A stretch of 64,000 nt of DNA, from the NCBI GenBank assembly GCA_045110335.1, contig JBGCGB010000018.1, positions 1-64,000 of the forward strand, written 5' to 3'. Below the pieces are notes generated by a model, which worked only from the letters and a program-made list of their open reading frames with translations, was not told the DNA's origin and made no database searches. Source of the DNA: CALBPI01 sp045110335. GTDB taxonomy: Bacteria > Pseudomonadota > Gammaproteobacteria > Steroidobacterales > Woeseiaceae. This document shows positions 53,117 to 61,706 of this stretch, piece by piece (positions within the stretch are counted from its first letter, which is position 1; the number at the start of each line of letters is the position of its first letter). The translations under genes were made by a program, and so were the position numbers.

Positions 53117-53713
53117 ATGGCATCGTCCTCAAAAAACGGCAGTATCCGAATCATCGGTGGCGATTGGCGAGGCCGACGGCTGCCGGTCGCTGTTGTGCCG
53201 GGTCTTCGGCCGACTGGGGATCGCGTCAGAGAGACGTTGTTTAACTGGTTGCAGGGCGACATCCATGGCATGCGGGTTCTTGACCTGTTTGCCGGTACCG
53301 GTGCGCTGGGCTTCGAAGCGCTCTCACGCGGTGCCAAACACGCGGTTCTGGTTGAGAACAATCGTGCCGCGGCGACGATCTTGAGCGAGAACATCGCCAA
53401 GCTGAATGCGCAGGCTGAGGTAGTCTGCACTGATAGTCGTCGATTGATTGCGAAGCCGCCCGCTGGCGAGCCATTCGATCTGCTGTTGGTCGATCCGCCG
53501 TTTTCCGACCGTGATGCGGCAGACATGATTGAATCGGCGACAAAGTCGGGTTGGCTAACAGCCGGTGGGCTCGTTTATTGGGAGCAGCCCGCGGCGGGTA
53601 AGAAGTTTGATGCCCCGACGTTATCGGATCGATTTGAGCGAGTGCGAGAAAAGTCCACAGGCCGTGTACAATTCGGCCTATATCGTTTTTCAGCGACCGA
53701 GGGGGACGCATGA
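53117..53713 (+). CDS. rsmD: 16S rRNA (guanine966-N2)-methyltransferase
   Basis: This 198-residue SAM-dependent enzyme methylates G966 of 16S rRNA. SIRIIGGDWRGRRLPV and GLRPTGDRVRETLFNWL are diagnostic; the SAM motif is VLDLFAGTGALGFEALSRGA and the catalytic motif is LLLVDPPF. The start at 53117 is the ATG before ASSSKNGSIRIIGG; the longer frame upstream has unrelated sequence. It overlaps coaD by 4 nt (ATGA). Confidence 0.94.
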   Translation: MASSSKNGSIRIIGGDWRGRRLPVAVVPGLRPTGDRVRETLFNWLQGDIHGMRVLDLFAGTGALGFEALSRGAKHAVLVENNRAAATILSENIAKLNAQAEVVCTDSRRLIAKPPAGEPFDLLLVDPPFSDRDAADMIESATKSGWLTAGGLVYWEQPAAGKKFDAPTLSDRFERVREKSTGRVQFGLYRFSATEGDA

Positions 53714-54195
53714 GATCAGTGAATGCAATGTATCCGGGGACTTTTGATCCGATCACCCACGGTCACGAAGATCTCGTCAAGCGCGCGGCTAGCCTGTTTC
53801 CAAAGGTCGTTGTCGCCATCGCGGCAAACCCCGGCAAGACGCCGATGTTCACGCTCGAAGAGCGCGTCGATTTAGCGCGTCATGTCCTGCGCAACCTAGA
53901 TAACGTGACCGTTGAGGGCTACCACGGATTGACGATCCAGTTTGCCGAAGCGAATGGCTTGGGGGTTATTGTCCGTGGGCTTCGTGCGGTTTCTGATTTT
54001 GAATACGAGTTTCAGCTGGCCAACATGAACCGCCATTTGACGCCGGAAGTCGAAAGCGTATTTCTGACGCCGCAAGATAAATACTCCTACATCTCGTCAT
54101 CGTTGGTTCGCGAGATTGCAAAGCTTGGCGGAGACGTCAGTCAGTTCGTGTCTCCGATTGTTCGCGACGCGCTAGCCGAGAAATCAGGCGACTAG
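53710..54195 (+). CDS. coaD: Phosphopantetheine adenylyltransferase
   Basis: This 161-residue enzyme makes dephospho-CoA from 4'-phosphopantetheine and ATP. YPGTFDPITHGHEDL contains the nucleotidyl-transferase HxGH-type motif, and the family segments VIVRGLRAVSDFEYEFQLANMNRHL and YSYISSSLVREIAKLGGDVSQFV are present. It is coupled to rsmD, the standard gammaproteobacterial arrangement. Confidence 0.96.
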   Translation: MRSVNAMYPGTFDPITHGHEDLVKRAASLFPKVVVAIAANPGKTPMFTLEERVDLARHVLRNLDNVTVEGYHGLTIQFAEANGLGVIVRGLRAVSDFEYEFQLANMNRHLTPEVESVFLTPQDKYSYISSSLVREIAKLGGDVSQFVSPIVRDALAEKSGD

Positions 54196-54211
54196 CGATC
54201 AGCAGGCCGAC

Positions 54212-55024
54212 CTAGCGTTGGCAATCGGTGCAATAAAAAGTTGAGCGCTGCCCGATTACGCGTTGTGTGACGGGTTTTTGGCACTGCTTGCATGGCTCGC
54301 CGGTCCGACCGTACACCGATAATTGTTGCGCGAAGTAGCCCGGATTGCCGTCACTGCCATAATAGTCGCGCAACGTGGTGCCACCGGACGCAATGGCATT
54401 GCCGAGCACCTTGATGATCGCTTTTGCGAGCGATCGCATTCTGGTTTTCGAGACCTTGCTGGCGGCCGTCAAAGGATGAATTCCGGCCATGAACAGCGCC
54501 TCACTGGCGTAGATATTGCCGACGCCAACGACAATCTTTGCATCCATGATGAACGATTTAATCGCTACCCGGCGTTTTCTGGCCTGACGCCACAGATAAT
54601 CACCGTCAAAATCGCCGTCCAGGGGCTCCGGGCCCAGCGTGGTCATTAATTTATGCTGTTCTGGTGCCTCGCTGAACAAGACACACCCGAATCTTCTGGG
54701 ATCGTGGAAGCGTAGCGCATCCCCGGAGCCCAAAATGATGTCGATATGGTCATGTTTCTTGCGGGGCAGTGCAGCCGGCACCACGCGCAGGCTGCCCGAC
54801 ATGCCCAAATGAATGATCAAATGCCCTTTGTCGGTGTCGATGAGCAGGTATTTCGCCCGCCGGCGCACGCCGCGAACGCTCTGGCCGCATAGGCTTTGCA
54901 CCTGTTTGACGGGTACTGGCCATCTCAGGCTTGACTGATGTATGTCGATTTTCGAGATTTGTTGCCCAACGATATGGGGCTCGATCCCCCGGCGGGTTGT
55001 CTCGACCTCAGGCAGTTCCGGCAT
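54212..55024 (-). CDS. mutM: Formamidopyrimidine-DNA glycosylase
   Basis: This 270-residue base-excision repair enzyme removes 8-oxoguanine. The catalytic N-terminal proline and glutamate are in MPELPEVETTRRG, and the conserved lysine is in the region before HLGMSGSLRV. It has the helix-two-turn-helix (VGVGNIYASEALF) and a C4 zinc finger (CKQCQKPVTQ ... YCTDCQ). It is convergent with coaD and divergent from the desaturase gene. Confidence 0.96.
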   Translation of the reverse strand: MPELPEVETTRRGIEPHIVGQQISKIDIHQSSLRWPVPVKQVQSLCGQSVRGVRRRAKYLLIDTDKGHLIIHLGMSGSLRVVPAALPRKKHDHIDIILGSGDALRFHDPRRFGCVLFSEAPEQHKLMTTLGPEPLDGDFDGDYLWRQARKRRVAIKSFIMDAKIVVGVGNIYASEALFMAGIHPLTAASKVSKTRMRSLAKAIIKVLGNAIASGGTTLRDYYGSDGNPGYFAQQLSVYGRTGEPCKQCQKPVTQRVIGQRSTFYCTDCQR

Positions 55025-55061
55025 AGTGCTGATGACGCTTTTGAAATGTGAAACAGGTATC

Positions 55062-55075
55062 CTATGTAAACATAG
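55062..55075. promoter_or_regulatory. Inverted repeat in desaturase promoter region (1)
   Basis: CTATGT and ACATAG are perfect 6-bp inverted arms with a 2-nt spacer, 65 bp before the desaturase start and about 40 bp upstream of mutM. They could be an operator for a fatty-acid-responsive regulator (FabR/DesT-type regulators bind such palindromes before desaturase genes). Position and symmetry are the only evidence. Confidence 0.4.
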
Positions 55076-55079
55076 TGTC

Positions 55080-55102
55080 GTTTTATAGTGGAACGATAAA
55101 AC
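55080..55102. promoter_or_regulatory. Inverted repeat in desaturase promoter region (2)
   Basis: GTTTTAT (55080-55086) and ATAAAAC (55096-55102) are exact 7-bp inverted arms with a 9-nt spacer, just downstream of the first repeat and 37 bp before the GTG start. Together, two symmetric sites in about 40 bp suggest regulated expression of the desaturase. Confidence 0.4.
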
Positions 55103-55139
55103 AGTCAGCCGGGCACAAAGGTCCGGACAGGAAAGTACA

Positions 55140-56342
55140 GTGATCGAATTTTTTATGACTTATCTTTATGGCGGCTTGCTGGACCTCGGCCCTTGGGGTT
55201 ACGTGATCGCAAGCCTCATCATGCTGCAAATCTCGATGATGGCGGTCACGTTGTATCTGCACCGCGACCAGGCGCATCGCTCGCTGGATCTGCATCCCGT
55301 GCTACGACACTTTTTTCGCTTTTGGATTTGGTGCACCTCGGGCATGTTGACGCGTGAGTGGGTTGCTGTTCATCGCAAGCATCATGCTTTTTGTGAAACT
55401 GAGAATGATCCGCATAGTCCACAGATTTACGGCCTCAAGAAAGTGCTGTTGGAAGGCGCCGAGCTTTATCGCGATGAGAAGAACAATCAGGAAACGCTCG
55501 AGAAGTATGGCCGCGGAACACCGGACGATTGGCTCGAACGCAATATGTATTTGAAGTTTCCGTTCGGCGGCATCGTTTTGCTAGTGCTGTCTAACCTATT
55601 TTTCTTCGGCGTGCCGGGTATCATTCTGATCGCTGTTCAGCTGGTTTCCATGCCGCTGTTTGCTGCAGGCATTATCAACGGTATCGGCCATCACACCGGT
55701 TATCGGAACTTTGAGTGCGACGATGCGGCACGCAATATCTTGCCCTGGGGTTTTATCGTCGGTGGTGAAGAGCTGCACAACAACCATCATGCATTCCCGA
55801 CATCGGCCAAGTTCTCGATGCGTCCCTGGGAGTTCGATATCGGTTGGATGTACATCACGATCTTTAGCAAACTGGGGCTGGCGAAAGTGAAGAAGGTCGC
55901 ACCAGAGCCTGCGCGTGATGTGCCAGCCAATGAGCTCGGGCTGGAACAACTACGTGCGATTATCGTTAATCGCATGCATGTGTTGCGTGATTACACGAAG
56001 GAAGTGACCCTGCCGACACTACGACTCGAGAAGTCGCGTGGCGCTGAAATGGTCAGCAAGGCACGCAAAGTGCTGGTCCGCCAACCGGCACTGCTGGATG
56101 CGAAAGCACGCGCCAAGTTAGATACGATTCTGGAAAACAGCACTACGTTGCGTACCGTGCATGAGTTCCGCGATCGTTTGCAGTTACTGTGGAAGAGTGG
56201 CACCGCAATCAGCAATGAACGTTTGTTGGAACAACTCCGCGAATGGTGTGACGAAGCCGAAGCCAGTGGCATTCGAGCGTTGCAACAATTTGCTGATCGT
56301 ATCCGCGGTTATGCGATGAGCGCACAGCCCATTCGCGCTTAA
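55140..56342 (+). CDS. Membrane fatty-acid (acyl-CoA) desaturase
   Basis: This 400-residue protein has the three histidine boxes of the diiron desaturase family: HRDQAHRSLDLH (HxxxxH type), HRKHHAFCE (HxxHH) and HNNHHAFP (HxxHH), set among four transmembrane segments. A further ~130-residue cytoplasmic, helical C-terminal part (VLVRQPALLDAKARAKLDTIL...) is typical of the Pseudomonas-type delta-9 desaturases. It introduces double bonds to adjust membrane fluidity. The start is GTG with AGGAAAG upstream. A strong terminator follows. Confidence 0.92.
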   Translation: MIEFFMTYLYGGLLDLGPWGYVIASLIMLQISMMAVTLYLHRDQAHRSLDLHPVLRHFFRFWIWCTSGMLTREWVAVHRKHHAFCETENDPHSPQIYGLKKVLLEGAELYRDEKNNQETLEKYGRGTPDDWLERNMYLKFPFGGIVLLVLSNLFFFGVPGIILIAVQLVSMPLFAAGIINGIGHHTGYRNFECDDAARNILPWGFIVGGEELHNNHHAFPTSAKFSMRPWEFDIGWMYITIFSKLGLAKVKKVAPEPARDVPANELGLEQLRAIIVNRMHVLRDYTKEVTLPTLRLEKSRGAEMVSKARKVLVRQPALLDAKARAKLDTILENSTTLRTVHEFRDRLQLLWKSGTAISNERLLEQLREWCDEAEASGIRALQQFADRIRGYAMSAQPIRA

Positions 56343-56367
56343 CGCTCGACGCAGTTTGCGAAAACAG

Positions 56368-56405
56368 AAAAGGCCGGCGGGTTAGAAACCAGCCGGCCTT
56401 TTTTT
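56368..56405. terminator. Bidirectional intrinsic terminator (desaturase / rpmG)
   Basis: AGGCCGGC (56371-56378) pairs with GCCGGCCT (56392-56399). An A-run precedes and a T-run follows, so the hairpin serves the + strand desaturase and the minus-strand rpmB-rpmG operon alike. Confidence 0.93.
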
Positions 56406-56449
56406 GTCTGCATTTCGGCGTTTAACCGCCGAAAGAAGAAGCCTGTCTC

Positions 56450-56605
56450 TTACTTGATTTTGGCTTCTTTGTAGATCACGTGTTTACGAACAACGGGATC
56501 GTACTTTTTCGTTTCCATCTTTTCGGGATGAAGACGCTTGTTCTTATGTGTGGTGTAGAAGTGGCCGGTTCCGGCTGACGACACTAGGCGGATTTTGTCA
56601 CGCAT
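56450..56605 (-). CDS. rpmG: 50S ribosomal protein L33
   Basis: This 51-residue protein is too short for most ORF cut-offs. The translation reads MRDKIRLVSSAGTGHFYTTH, then KNKRLHPEKMETKKYDP and VVRKHVIYKEAKIK, a full L33. It lacks the zinc-binding CxxC pairs, so it is the zinc-free (C-) form. It sits 16 bp downstream of rpmB, the standard pair. Confidence 0.96.
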   Translation of the reverse strand: MRDKIRLVSSAGTGHFYTTHKNKRLHPEKMETKKYDPVVRKHVIYKEAKIK

Positions 56606-56621
56606 GATTCAGCTTCCTAAA

Positions 56622-56858
56622 TTAAACGCGCTGACCCTGCTCACGCAGGTCGCTAACGATTTTTTCGATGCCATGTTTATCGATGATACGCATTCCCTTT
56701 GCAGAGACACGAAGCTTCACATAGCGCTTTTCAGACTCGAGCCAAAAACGATGCGAGTGCAAATTGGGCAAAAAACGGCGACGCGTCTTGTTATGAGCGT
56801 GCGAGACGTTATTGCCGGACATCGGGCCTTTGCCGGTTACCTGACAGACTTTGGACAT
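56622..56858 (-). CDS. rpmB: 50S ribosomal protein L28
   Basis: This 78-residue protein begins MSKVCQVTGKGPMSGNNVSHAHNKTRRRF and has the LHSHRFW and GIEKIVSDLREQGQ segments of L28. Of the zinc-type cysteines only C5 remains, so it too is a non-zinc form. It is the first gene of rpmB-rpmG. Confidence 0.97.
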   Translation of the reverse strand: MSKVCQVTGKGPMSGNNVSHAHNKTRRRFLPNLHSHRFWLESEKRYVKLRVSAKGMRIIDKHGIEKIVSDLREQGQRV

Positions 56859-57001
56859 GACAGTTTCCTGAAAATTCTGGCTGACGGGCCAAGTATCTAC
56901 CCAGCGCGTCGAATCAAATCGGGTCTGAAGGCGTACCGTTCAGACGTAGAGAGCCGCACTTTATACCGGATCAATCGGCCGATATCAAGCCATCGCATGC
57001 A

Positions 57002-57661
57002 TCAAATGAGGCCTCGGCCAGCCAGAGACACGGCTTCTGTGTGGCCGATCACGAAATGGTCGAGTAACCGGATGTCGACGAGCTCCAGCGCCGCGCGCAA
57101 ACGCCGCGTGATTTGCTCGTCGGCCTGGCTGGGTTCTGCGACGCCAGACGGGTGATTATGAGCAACGATAAGGGCTGCAGCGTTGTAGCGAAGGGCTTCT
57201 TTGACGACTTCTCGCGGGTAAACGGACGTTCCATCGATTGTGCCGCGAAACAGTTCCTCGAATCCCAGCACCCGATGGCGATTGTCCAGATAGAGGCAAC
57301 AAAAGACCTCATGGGGCAAATCCCGCAACCGCGCGGATAGATATCGCTCGGTATCCGCAGGGTTGTTGATCTGGGTGCCGGTCGGGACTTCGGCCAAATA
57401 ATAGCGTCGTGCCAGCTCCTGAATGGCGCGAAGGATGGCGAGTCGTTTCGGGCCAATACCGCGGCAATTACCCAAGATTTGAGTGTTAACTCTTAATAAT
57501 GGCCGGATTCCGCCAAACTGCTCGAGCAACTGAGCGCCCAACTGTTCGGCCTGGTTGCGGCTGCTGCGTAGTTGCAAGACGAGCCCAAGCAGCGTTGCAT
57601 CGGAAGCCTGCGTTGTGTCCGTGGTGAGCATTGAAGGCGTAGTGTGGCGTTTGTCGGTCAT
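57002..57661 (-). CDS. radC: RadC-family JAB/MPN domain protein
   Basis: This 219-residue protein has an N-terminal helix-hairpin-helix region (GGIRPLLRVNTQILGNCRGIGPKRLAILRAI) and a C-terminal JAMM metalloprotease-like domain: EVFCCLYLDNRHRVLGFEELFRGTIDGTSVYPREV, AHNHPSGVAEPSQAD with the metal ligands, and LLDHFVIG. The N-terminal block is less conserved than in most RadC proteins (DATLLGLVLQLRS where DAELLAILLRTG is usual). The start at 57661 gives the normal family length; a TTG at 57742 would add 27 residues. The gene is between rpmB and the divergent coaBC, as in E. coli. Confidence 0.9.
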   Translation of the reverse strand: MTDKRHTTPSMLTTDTTQASDATLLGLVLQLRSSRNQAEQLGAQLLEQFGGIRPLLRVNTQILGNCRGIGPKRLAILRAIQELARRYYLAEVPTGTQINNPADTERYLSARLRDLPHEVFCCLYLDNRHRVLGFEELFRGTIDGTSVYPREVVKEALRYNAAALIVAHNHPSGVAEPSQADEQITRRLRAALELVDIRLLDHFVIGHTEAVSLAGRGLI

Positions 57662-57810
57662 GGCAATCAGCGATTCATGAATCAATGTCGTAACAGATTC
57701 TCGGGCAAGCCGGTCTCTTGAACTGGCCGTGTTTAACGGCAATTCATCGCCTTTCCCGGTGAGACAGAGCGCTAGCGCTGGTAAACTTCGGCAAACGATT
57801 GGAAGACACC

Positions 57811-59004
57811 ATGAAAATACTTTTAGGCGTGACCGGTGGGATCGCTGTTTACAAGAGCCCCGATCTCGTTCGGCGCTTGATCGATCAAGACGCCACGGTT
57901 CAGGTTGTCATGACCGCTGGCGCGCAGCAGTTTGTCACGCCGCTGACCTTTCAGGCGGTATCCGGACGTCTGGTTCGCACGGACTTGTTCGACGAGCAGG
58001 CTGAGGCTGCGATGGGCCATATCGAGCTCGCGCGCTGGGCTGATGAAATTCTCATCGCACCGGCCAGCGCTGACTTTATCGCGCGTTTTGCCGGTGGCTT
58101 AGGCAACGATTTATTAGCGACGGTTTGCTTGGCAACTGAGGCGCCGGTGTCCATTGCGCCAGCAATGAATCGGCAAATGTGGGCGAGCGAAGCAACGCAA
58201 GCGAATATCGCGATACTCAGAGAGCGCGGAGTCCGAATCCTGGGGCCGGGCGAGGGCGATCAAGCCTGCGGTGAAACGGGCGCCGGACGCATGCTTGAAC
58301 CCCTCGACATCGCACAGCGCGTTATTCGGCCTGCAGACGGGCCCTTGGCCGGGCGTCGTGTTGTGATCAGCGCGGGGCCTACCCGCGAGCCGGTAGATCC
58401 TGTGCGTTACCTGACTAACCGGAGTTCCGGCAAGATGGGATATGCGCTGGCACTCGCTGCGCATCGCGCAGGCGCAGAGGTCACTTTGGTGAGCGGGCCG
58501 GTTTCGCTGGAAGCCCCCACCGGCGTGCATCGAATGGCGGTAGAGACCGCGCTCGAAATGGAAGCCGCGGTCAATGCCGCCGTTCAAGATGCGGACGTCT
58601 TTATTTCTGCGGCGGCCGTCTCTGACTATCGTCCATCTGCGCCAGCAGATCAGAAGATCAAAAAGAGCGGTGAGGCGATGTCATTGGCGCTTACGCGCTC
58701 GCCGGATATCTTGGCGGGCGTGGCGCAACGCGCTGATGCGCCGTTTTGTGTGGGTTTCGCGGCTGAGACGGATAACGTGCGCGAGTACGCGCTAGGCAAG
58801 ATGCAGGACAAAGCGCTGGACATGATCGTTGCCAATCGCGTTGGCGAGAATCTGGCGTTTGATCAGGATGACAACGCGGTCACGGTTTACTGGCCGAACG
58901 GGGAGCTTGAGTTTCCACGTGAGGCGAAAACGTCATTAGCGGTCGGTCTGATTAAATGCATCGCAGAACGCTTCGCAGCGAACAAACCCAAGGTTGGAAC
59001 ATGA
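57811..59004 (+). CDS. coaBC: Bifunctional phosphopantothenoylcysteine decarboxylase/synthetase
   Basis: This is a 397-residue flavoprotein. The N-terminal CoaC half has GVTGGIAVYKSPDL, HIELARWADEILIAPASADFIARFAGGLGNDLL, the PAMNxxMW motif (APAMNRQMW) and the catalytic cysteine in GDQACGETGAGRM. The C-terminal CoaB half has ISAGPTREPVDPVRYLTNRSSGKMGYALA and KIKKSG. It makes 4'-phosphopantetheine for CoA. GGAAG precedes the ATG. It overlaps dut by 4 nt (ATGA). Confidence 0.96.
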   Translation: MKILLGVTGGIAVYKSPDLVRRLIDQDATVQVVMTAGAQQFVTPLTFQAVSGRLVRTDLFDEQAEAAMGHIELARWADEILIAPASADFIARFAGGLGNDLLATVCLATEAPVSIAPAMNRQMWASEATQANIAILRERGVRILGPGEGDQACGETGAGRMLEPLDIAQRVIRPADGPLAGRRVVISAGPTREPVDPVRYLTNRSSGKMGYALALAAHRAGAEVTLVSGPVSLEAPTGVHRMAVETALEMEAAVNAAVQDADVFISAAAVSDYRPSAPADQKIKKSGEAMSLALTRSPDILAGVAQRADAPFCVGFAAETDNVREYALGKMQDKALDMIVANRVGENLAFDQDDNAVTVYWPNGELEFPREAKTSLAVGLIKCIAERFAANKPKVGT

Positions 59005-59459
59005 AGCAAAAGCTACAAGTCAAAATCCTCGACCCGCGTATCGGTGACACAATTGCACTGCCGGCCTATGCGACTGATGGTTCAGCGGGCATGGACGTTC
59101 GCGCCTGTATCGATGAGCCGTTAACAGTAGCGCCAGGCGAAACGCATTTGATACCGACCGGGCTCGCGATTTTTGTCGATGATCCCGCGTATGCGGCGAT
59201 CTTGTTACCCCGTTCAGGACTCGGTCACAAGCACGGCATGGTGTTGGGCAACCTGACTGGTCTCATCGACTCGGATTATCAAGGCCAACTATTCGTATCG
59301 ATGTGGAATCGGGGTTCAAATAGCTACACGATCTCGCCTGGCGAAAGAATCTCGCAGTTGGTGATCGTGCCAGTTGCACAGGTTGAACTCGAAGTCGTCG
59401 ATGAATTCGCCATGACCGATCGCGGTGCTGGCGGTTTTGGTCATTCGGGCAAGGACTGA
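59001..59459 (+). CDS. dut: dUTP diphosphatase
   Basis: This 152-residue trimeric dUTPase has the five motifs in order: GSAGMDVRA, PRSGLGHKHG, GNLTGLIDSDYQGQL, ERISQLVIVP and RGAGGFGHSG. It removes dUTP and supplies dUMP. The start at 59001 overlaps the coaBC stop. Confidence 0.96.
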   Translation: MKQKLQVKILDPRIGDTIALPAYATDGSAGMDVRACIDEPLTVAPGETHLIPTGLAIFVDDPAYAAILLPRSGLGHKHGMVLGNLTGLIDSDYQGQLFVSMWNRGSNSYTISPGERISQLVIVPVAQVELEVVDEFAMTDRGAGGFGHSGKD

Positions 59460-59468
59460 CCGGGCAGG

Positions 59469-60104
59469 CTAGTTGTTGCTGGCTGTGGTTAGCCGCGTGT
59501 AGCGATCAATGGCCAGCTGGAATTCGTCACGCAAGGACTTGGCTTCGCGACGATGGTCTGCGATACGACCTTCATATTTTAGTATGCGATCTTTTGTGTC
59601 TTTGATGTCATCGGCCAAGACAGGACGAATCATCGGTGCATCCGGATCAACGGTGTATGGCTTGAAGCCTGATGCATCATCGAGTAACGAAATGAGTCGT
59701 TTACGCAGATTGTTCAAATACAGCTGTGAGACTTTCGCTTGTGATTCCAGCAATTCAACACGACGATCCCGATGGCGCTCGATTTCGCCGACGGATAGAT
59801 AAGTGGCGAGAAGCGCCCGATCGGCACGCCGCGCGCGCTCTTTCGCCGCTTTGGCTTCCTCAGCGGCACGTATTGCTGCGATTTCTTCCGGTGTTGCACG
59901 TCCAGCGATCCGTCCGATGGTGACACCGTCTTCATTCATGATGAGCTTTTCTTGCTCGGCATATTCGGCAGGTACGGAATCACCAAAATGTACCTGGCCG
60001 TTTTCGTCCACCCAGCGATACACCTGCTCGGCATGCGCTATGTGCGCGCCAAACAAAGCTATTGCAAGCAAAAAGCTCGCAAGAAAGGTGTTTTCCCTAG
60101 TCAT
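59469..60104 (-). CDS. DUF4124-domain exported coiled-coil protein
   Basis: This is a 211-residue protein with a signal peptide (FLASFLLAIALFGAHIAHA), then a DUF4124 domain (EQVYRWVDENGQVHFGDSVPAEY), which is common in exported gammaproteobacterial proteins. A long charged, mostly helical region follows (EEIAAIRAAEEAKAAKERARRADR ... YEGRIADHRREAKSLRDEFQ). The function is unknown; it is probably periplasmic. It is convergent with dut, 9 bp away. Confidence 0.88.
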   Translation of the reverse strand: MTRENTFLASFLLAIALFGAHIAHAEQVYRWVDENGQVHFGDSVPAEYAEQEKLIMNEDGVTIGRIAGRATPEEIAAIRAAEEAKAAKERARRADRALLATYLSVGEIERHRDRRVELLESQAKVSQLYLNNLRKRLISLLDDASGFKPYTVDPDAPMIRPVLADDIKDTKDRILKYEGRIADHRREAKSLRDEFQLAIDRYTRLTTASNN

Positions 60105-60194
60105 TACTGATGATTTTACCTAATGTAGCCGCCGTTTGAGAGAGCTGGATCACGTTTCTGGCACGATTTTTCGTATTTAACAGTAAATTATTGT

Positions 60195-60839
60195 CTAGCT
60201 TGTGCCGTATTTGTTCCGATAGGCCAGAACCTCTTTAAGATAGCCGTTTTCTGCACCCTCTGACTGTAGATGTGTCACAAGATCATCCAAAGTCGCGATC
60301 GCGCTCACGCGAATCGCCATATCTTGTTCGACCTCCTGAACCGCTGAAAGATCCCCAAGTCCGCGCTCCTGCCGGTCCAGTGAGATGACAATGCCAACGG
60401 CCTGGGCGTTCGCCGCGCGGATAGTTTCAATGCTGTGTCGAATGGCCGTACCGGCTGTCATGACGTCATCGACGATGACTATCTTGCCGGCTAATGGCCC
60501 GCCAACGATCAGGCCCCCTTCGCCATGGTCTTTGGCCTCTTTCCGGTCGAATGCGTAGGGCACATCGATGTCGTGATGTTCAGCCAGGGCCGCCGCGGTA
60601 AGCGCCGCCAGCGGAATGCCCTTGTACGCGGGGCCAAAAACGACGTCGACGTCGGGATGGTGCTCTGCAATGGCAGCGGCATAAGCGCGACCGAGCAGCG
60701 CAGCAGCCCGACCAGTCGCGAGCATCCCGGCATTGAAGAAATAGGGGCTTACGCGTCCCGACTTGAGTGTGAACTCGCCAAATTTCAGGGCGCCCATCTC
60801 GAGGGCAAGGTCGACGAATTGTTGTTGCGGTGATGTCAT
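60195..60839 (-). CDS. pyrE: Orotate phosphoribosyltransferase
   Basis: This is a 214-residue pyrimidine biosynthesis enzyme. LALEMGALKFGEFTLKSGRVSPYFFNAG is the diagnostic opening, GPAYKGIPLA binds substrate, FDRKEAKDHGEGG is the flexible loop, and KIVIVDDVMTAGTAIR is the PRPP-binding motif. It is divergent from xthA, 79 bp apart, as in pseudomonads. Confidence 0.96.
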   Translation of the reverse strand: MTSPQQQFVDLALEMGALKFGEFTLKSGRVSPYFFNAGMLATGRAAALLGRAYAAAIAEHHPDVDVVFGPAYKGIPLAALTAAALAEHHDIDVPYAFDRKEAKDHGEGGLIVGGPLAGKIVIVDDVMTAGTAIRHSIETIRAANAQAVGIVISLDRQERGLGDLSAVQEVEQDMAIRVSAIATLDDLVTHLQSEGAENGYLKEVLAYRNKYGTS

Positions 60840-60870
60840 GGTGTTCGCTTCGGTGATCTGACTCAGGTGT

Positions 60871-60879
60871 TGCTATGAT
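60871..60879 (+). promoter_or_regulatory. Extended -10 promoter element, likely for xthA
   Basis: TGCTATGAT matches an extended -10 (TGnTATnAT) 40 bp before the xthA start. There is no good -35, which fits the extended -10 class. The assignment rests on sequence match only. Confidence 0.45.
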
Positions 60880-60918
60880 AACGCGGCAATTTCCTGACCA
60901 CGAACCAAAGCTGCACTT

Positions 60919-61701
60919 ATGACCCGAATTATCTCTTTGAATGCGAATGGCATTCGCGCTGCGGCCCGCAAGGGCTTTTTTGAATGGATGGCGAAACAGG
61001 ACGCTGATGTCGTTTGCATTCAGGAAACCAAAGCGCAGGAATGGCAACTGACCGACCCGATTTTTAAACCGGAGGGCTACCACTGTTATTACGAAGATGC
61101 CGAGAAAAAGGGCTATAGCGGTGTCGCCATCTTTACGCGAGAAAAGCCAACGAAGGTCGTACGTGGTATGGGTGTTGCCGATTTCGACAGCGAAGGGCGA
61201 TATCTGGAAGTGCAGTTGAAAGGGCTGGCGGTTGTGAGTCTATATTTGCCGTCCGGCACCTCCGGCGATGAGCGACAAGCTTTCAAAATGAAAAGTCTCG
61301 ATGAATTGTTAGCGCACGTAAAAAATCTAAAACGCCGACGGCGCGAATATGTGATTTGCGGCGACTACAACATCGCGCACACCAAAGCCGATATTAGGAA
61401 CTGGCGCGGCAACCAGAAAAATTCCGGGTTCTTGCCAGAAGAGCGTGCTTGGTTAGATACGCTTATCGACGACACGGGCTATGTGGATGCTTTTCGTGAA
61501 CTACCGCAAGAAGAGCACGAATACAGTTGGTGGTCGAACCGTGGACAAGCTTGGGCAAACAACACCGGTTGGCGTATCGACTACCACATGACGACACCCG
61601 GCTTGCGCGGCAAAGTGCTGGCTACCGATATCTATCGGGAAGAACGATTTTCGGATCACGCACCGGTCACGGTTGACTACGATTTCCCTGCCAAAGACTA
61701 G
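60919..61701 (+). CDS. xthA: Exodeoxyribonuclease III
   Basis: This is a 260-residue AP endonuclease/3'-exonuclease. ISLNANGIRAAARKGFFEW is the N-terminal metal site region, CIQETKAQ has the catalytic glutamate, GDYNIAHTKADIRNW the central Asn and SDHAPVTVDYD the C-terminal catalytic His/Asp pair. It repairs abasic sites and oxidised 3' ends. It is followed by the AmpG-like gene 5 bp later. Confidence 0.95.
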   Translation: MTRIISLNANGIRAAARKGFFEWMAKQDADVVCIQETKAQEWQLTDPIFKPEGYHCYYEDAEKKGYSGVAIFTREKPTKVVRGMGVADFDSEGRYLEVQLKGLAVVSLYLPSGTSGDERQAFKMKSLDELLAHVKNLKRRRREYVICGDYNIAHTKADIRNWRGNQKNSGFLPEERAWLDTLIDDTGYVDAFRELPQEEHEYSWWSNRGQAWANNTGWRIDYHMTTPGLRGKVLATDIYREERFSDHAPVTVDYDFPAKD

Positions 61702-61706
61702 CTGAT

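Noticed and set aside
57662..57742. Longer radC from TTG 57742
   Set aside because: It would add 27 residues not seen in the family, and the ATG at 57661 gives the normal RadC length.
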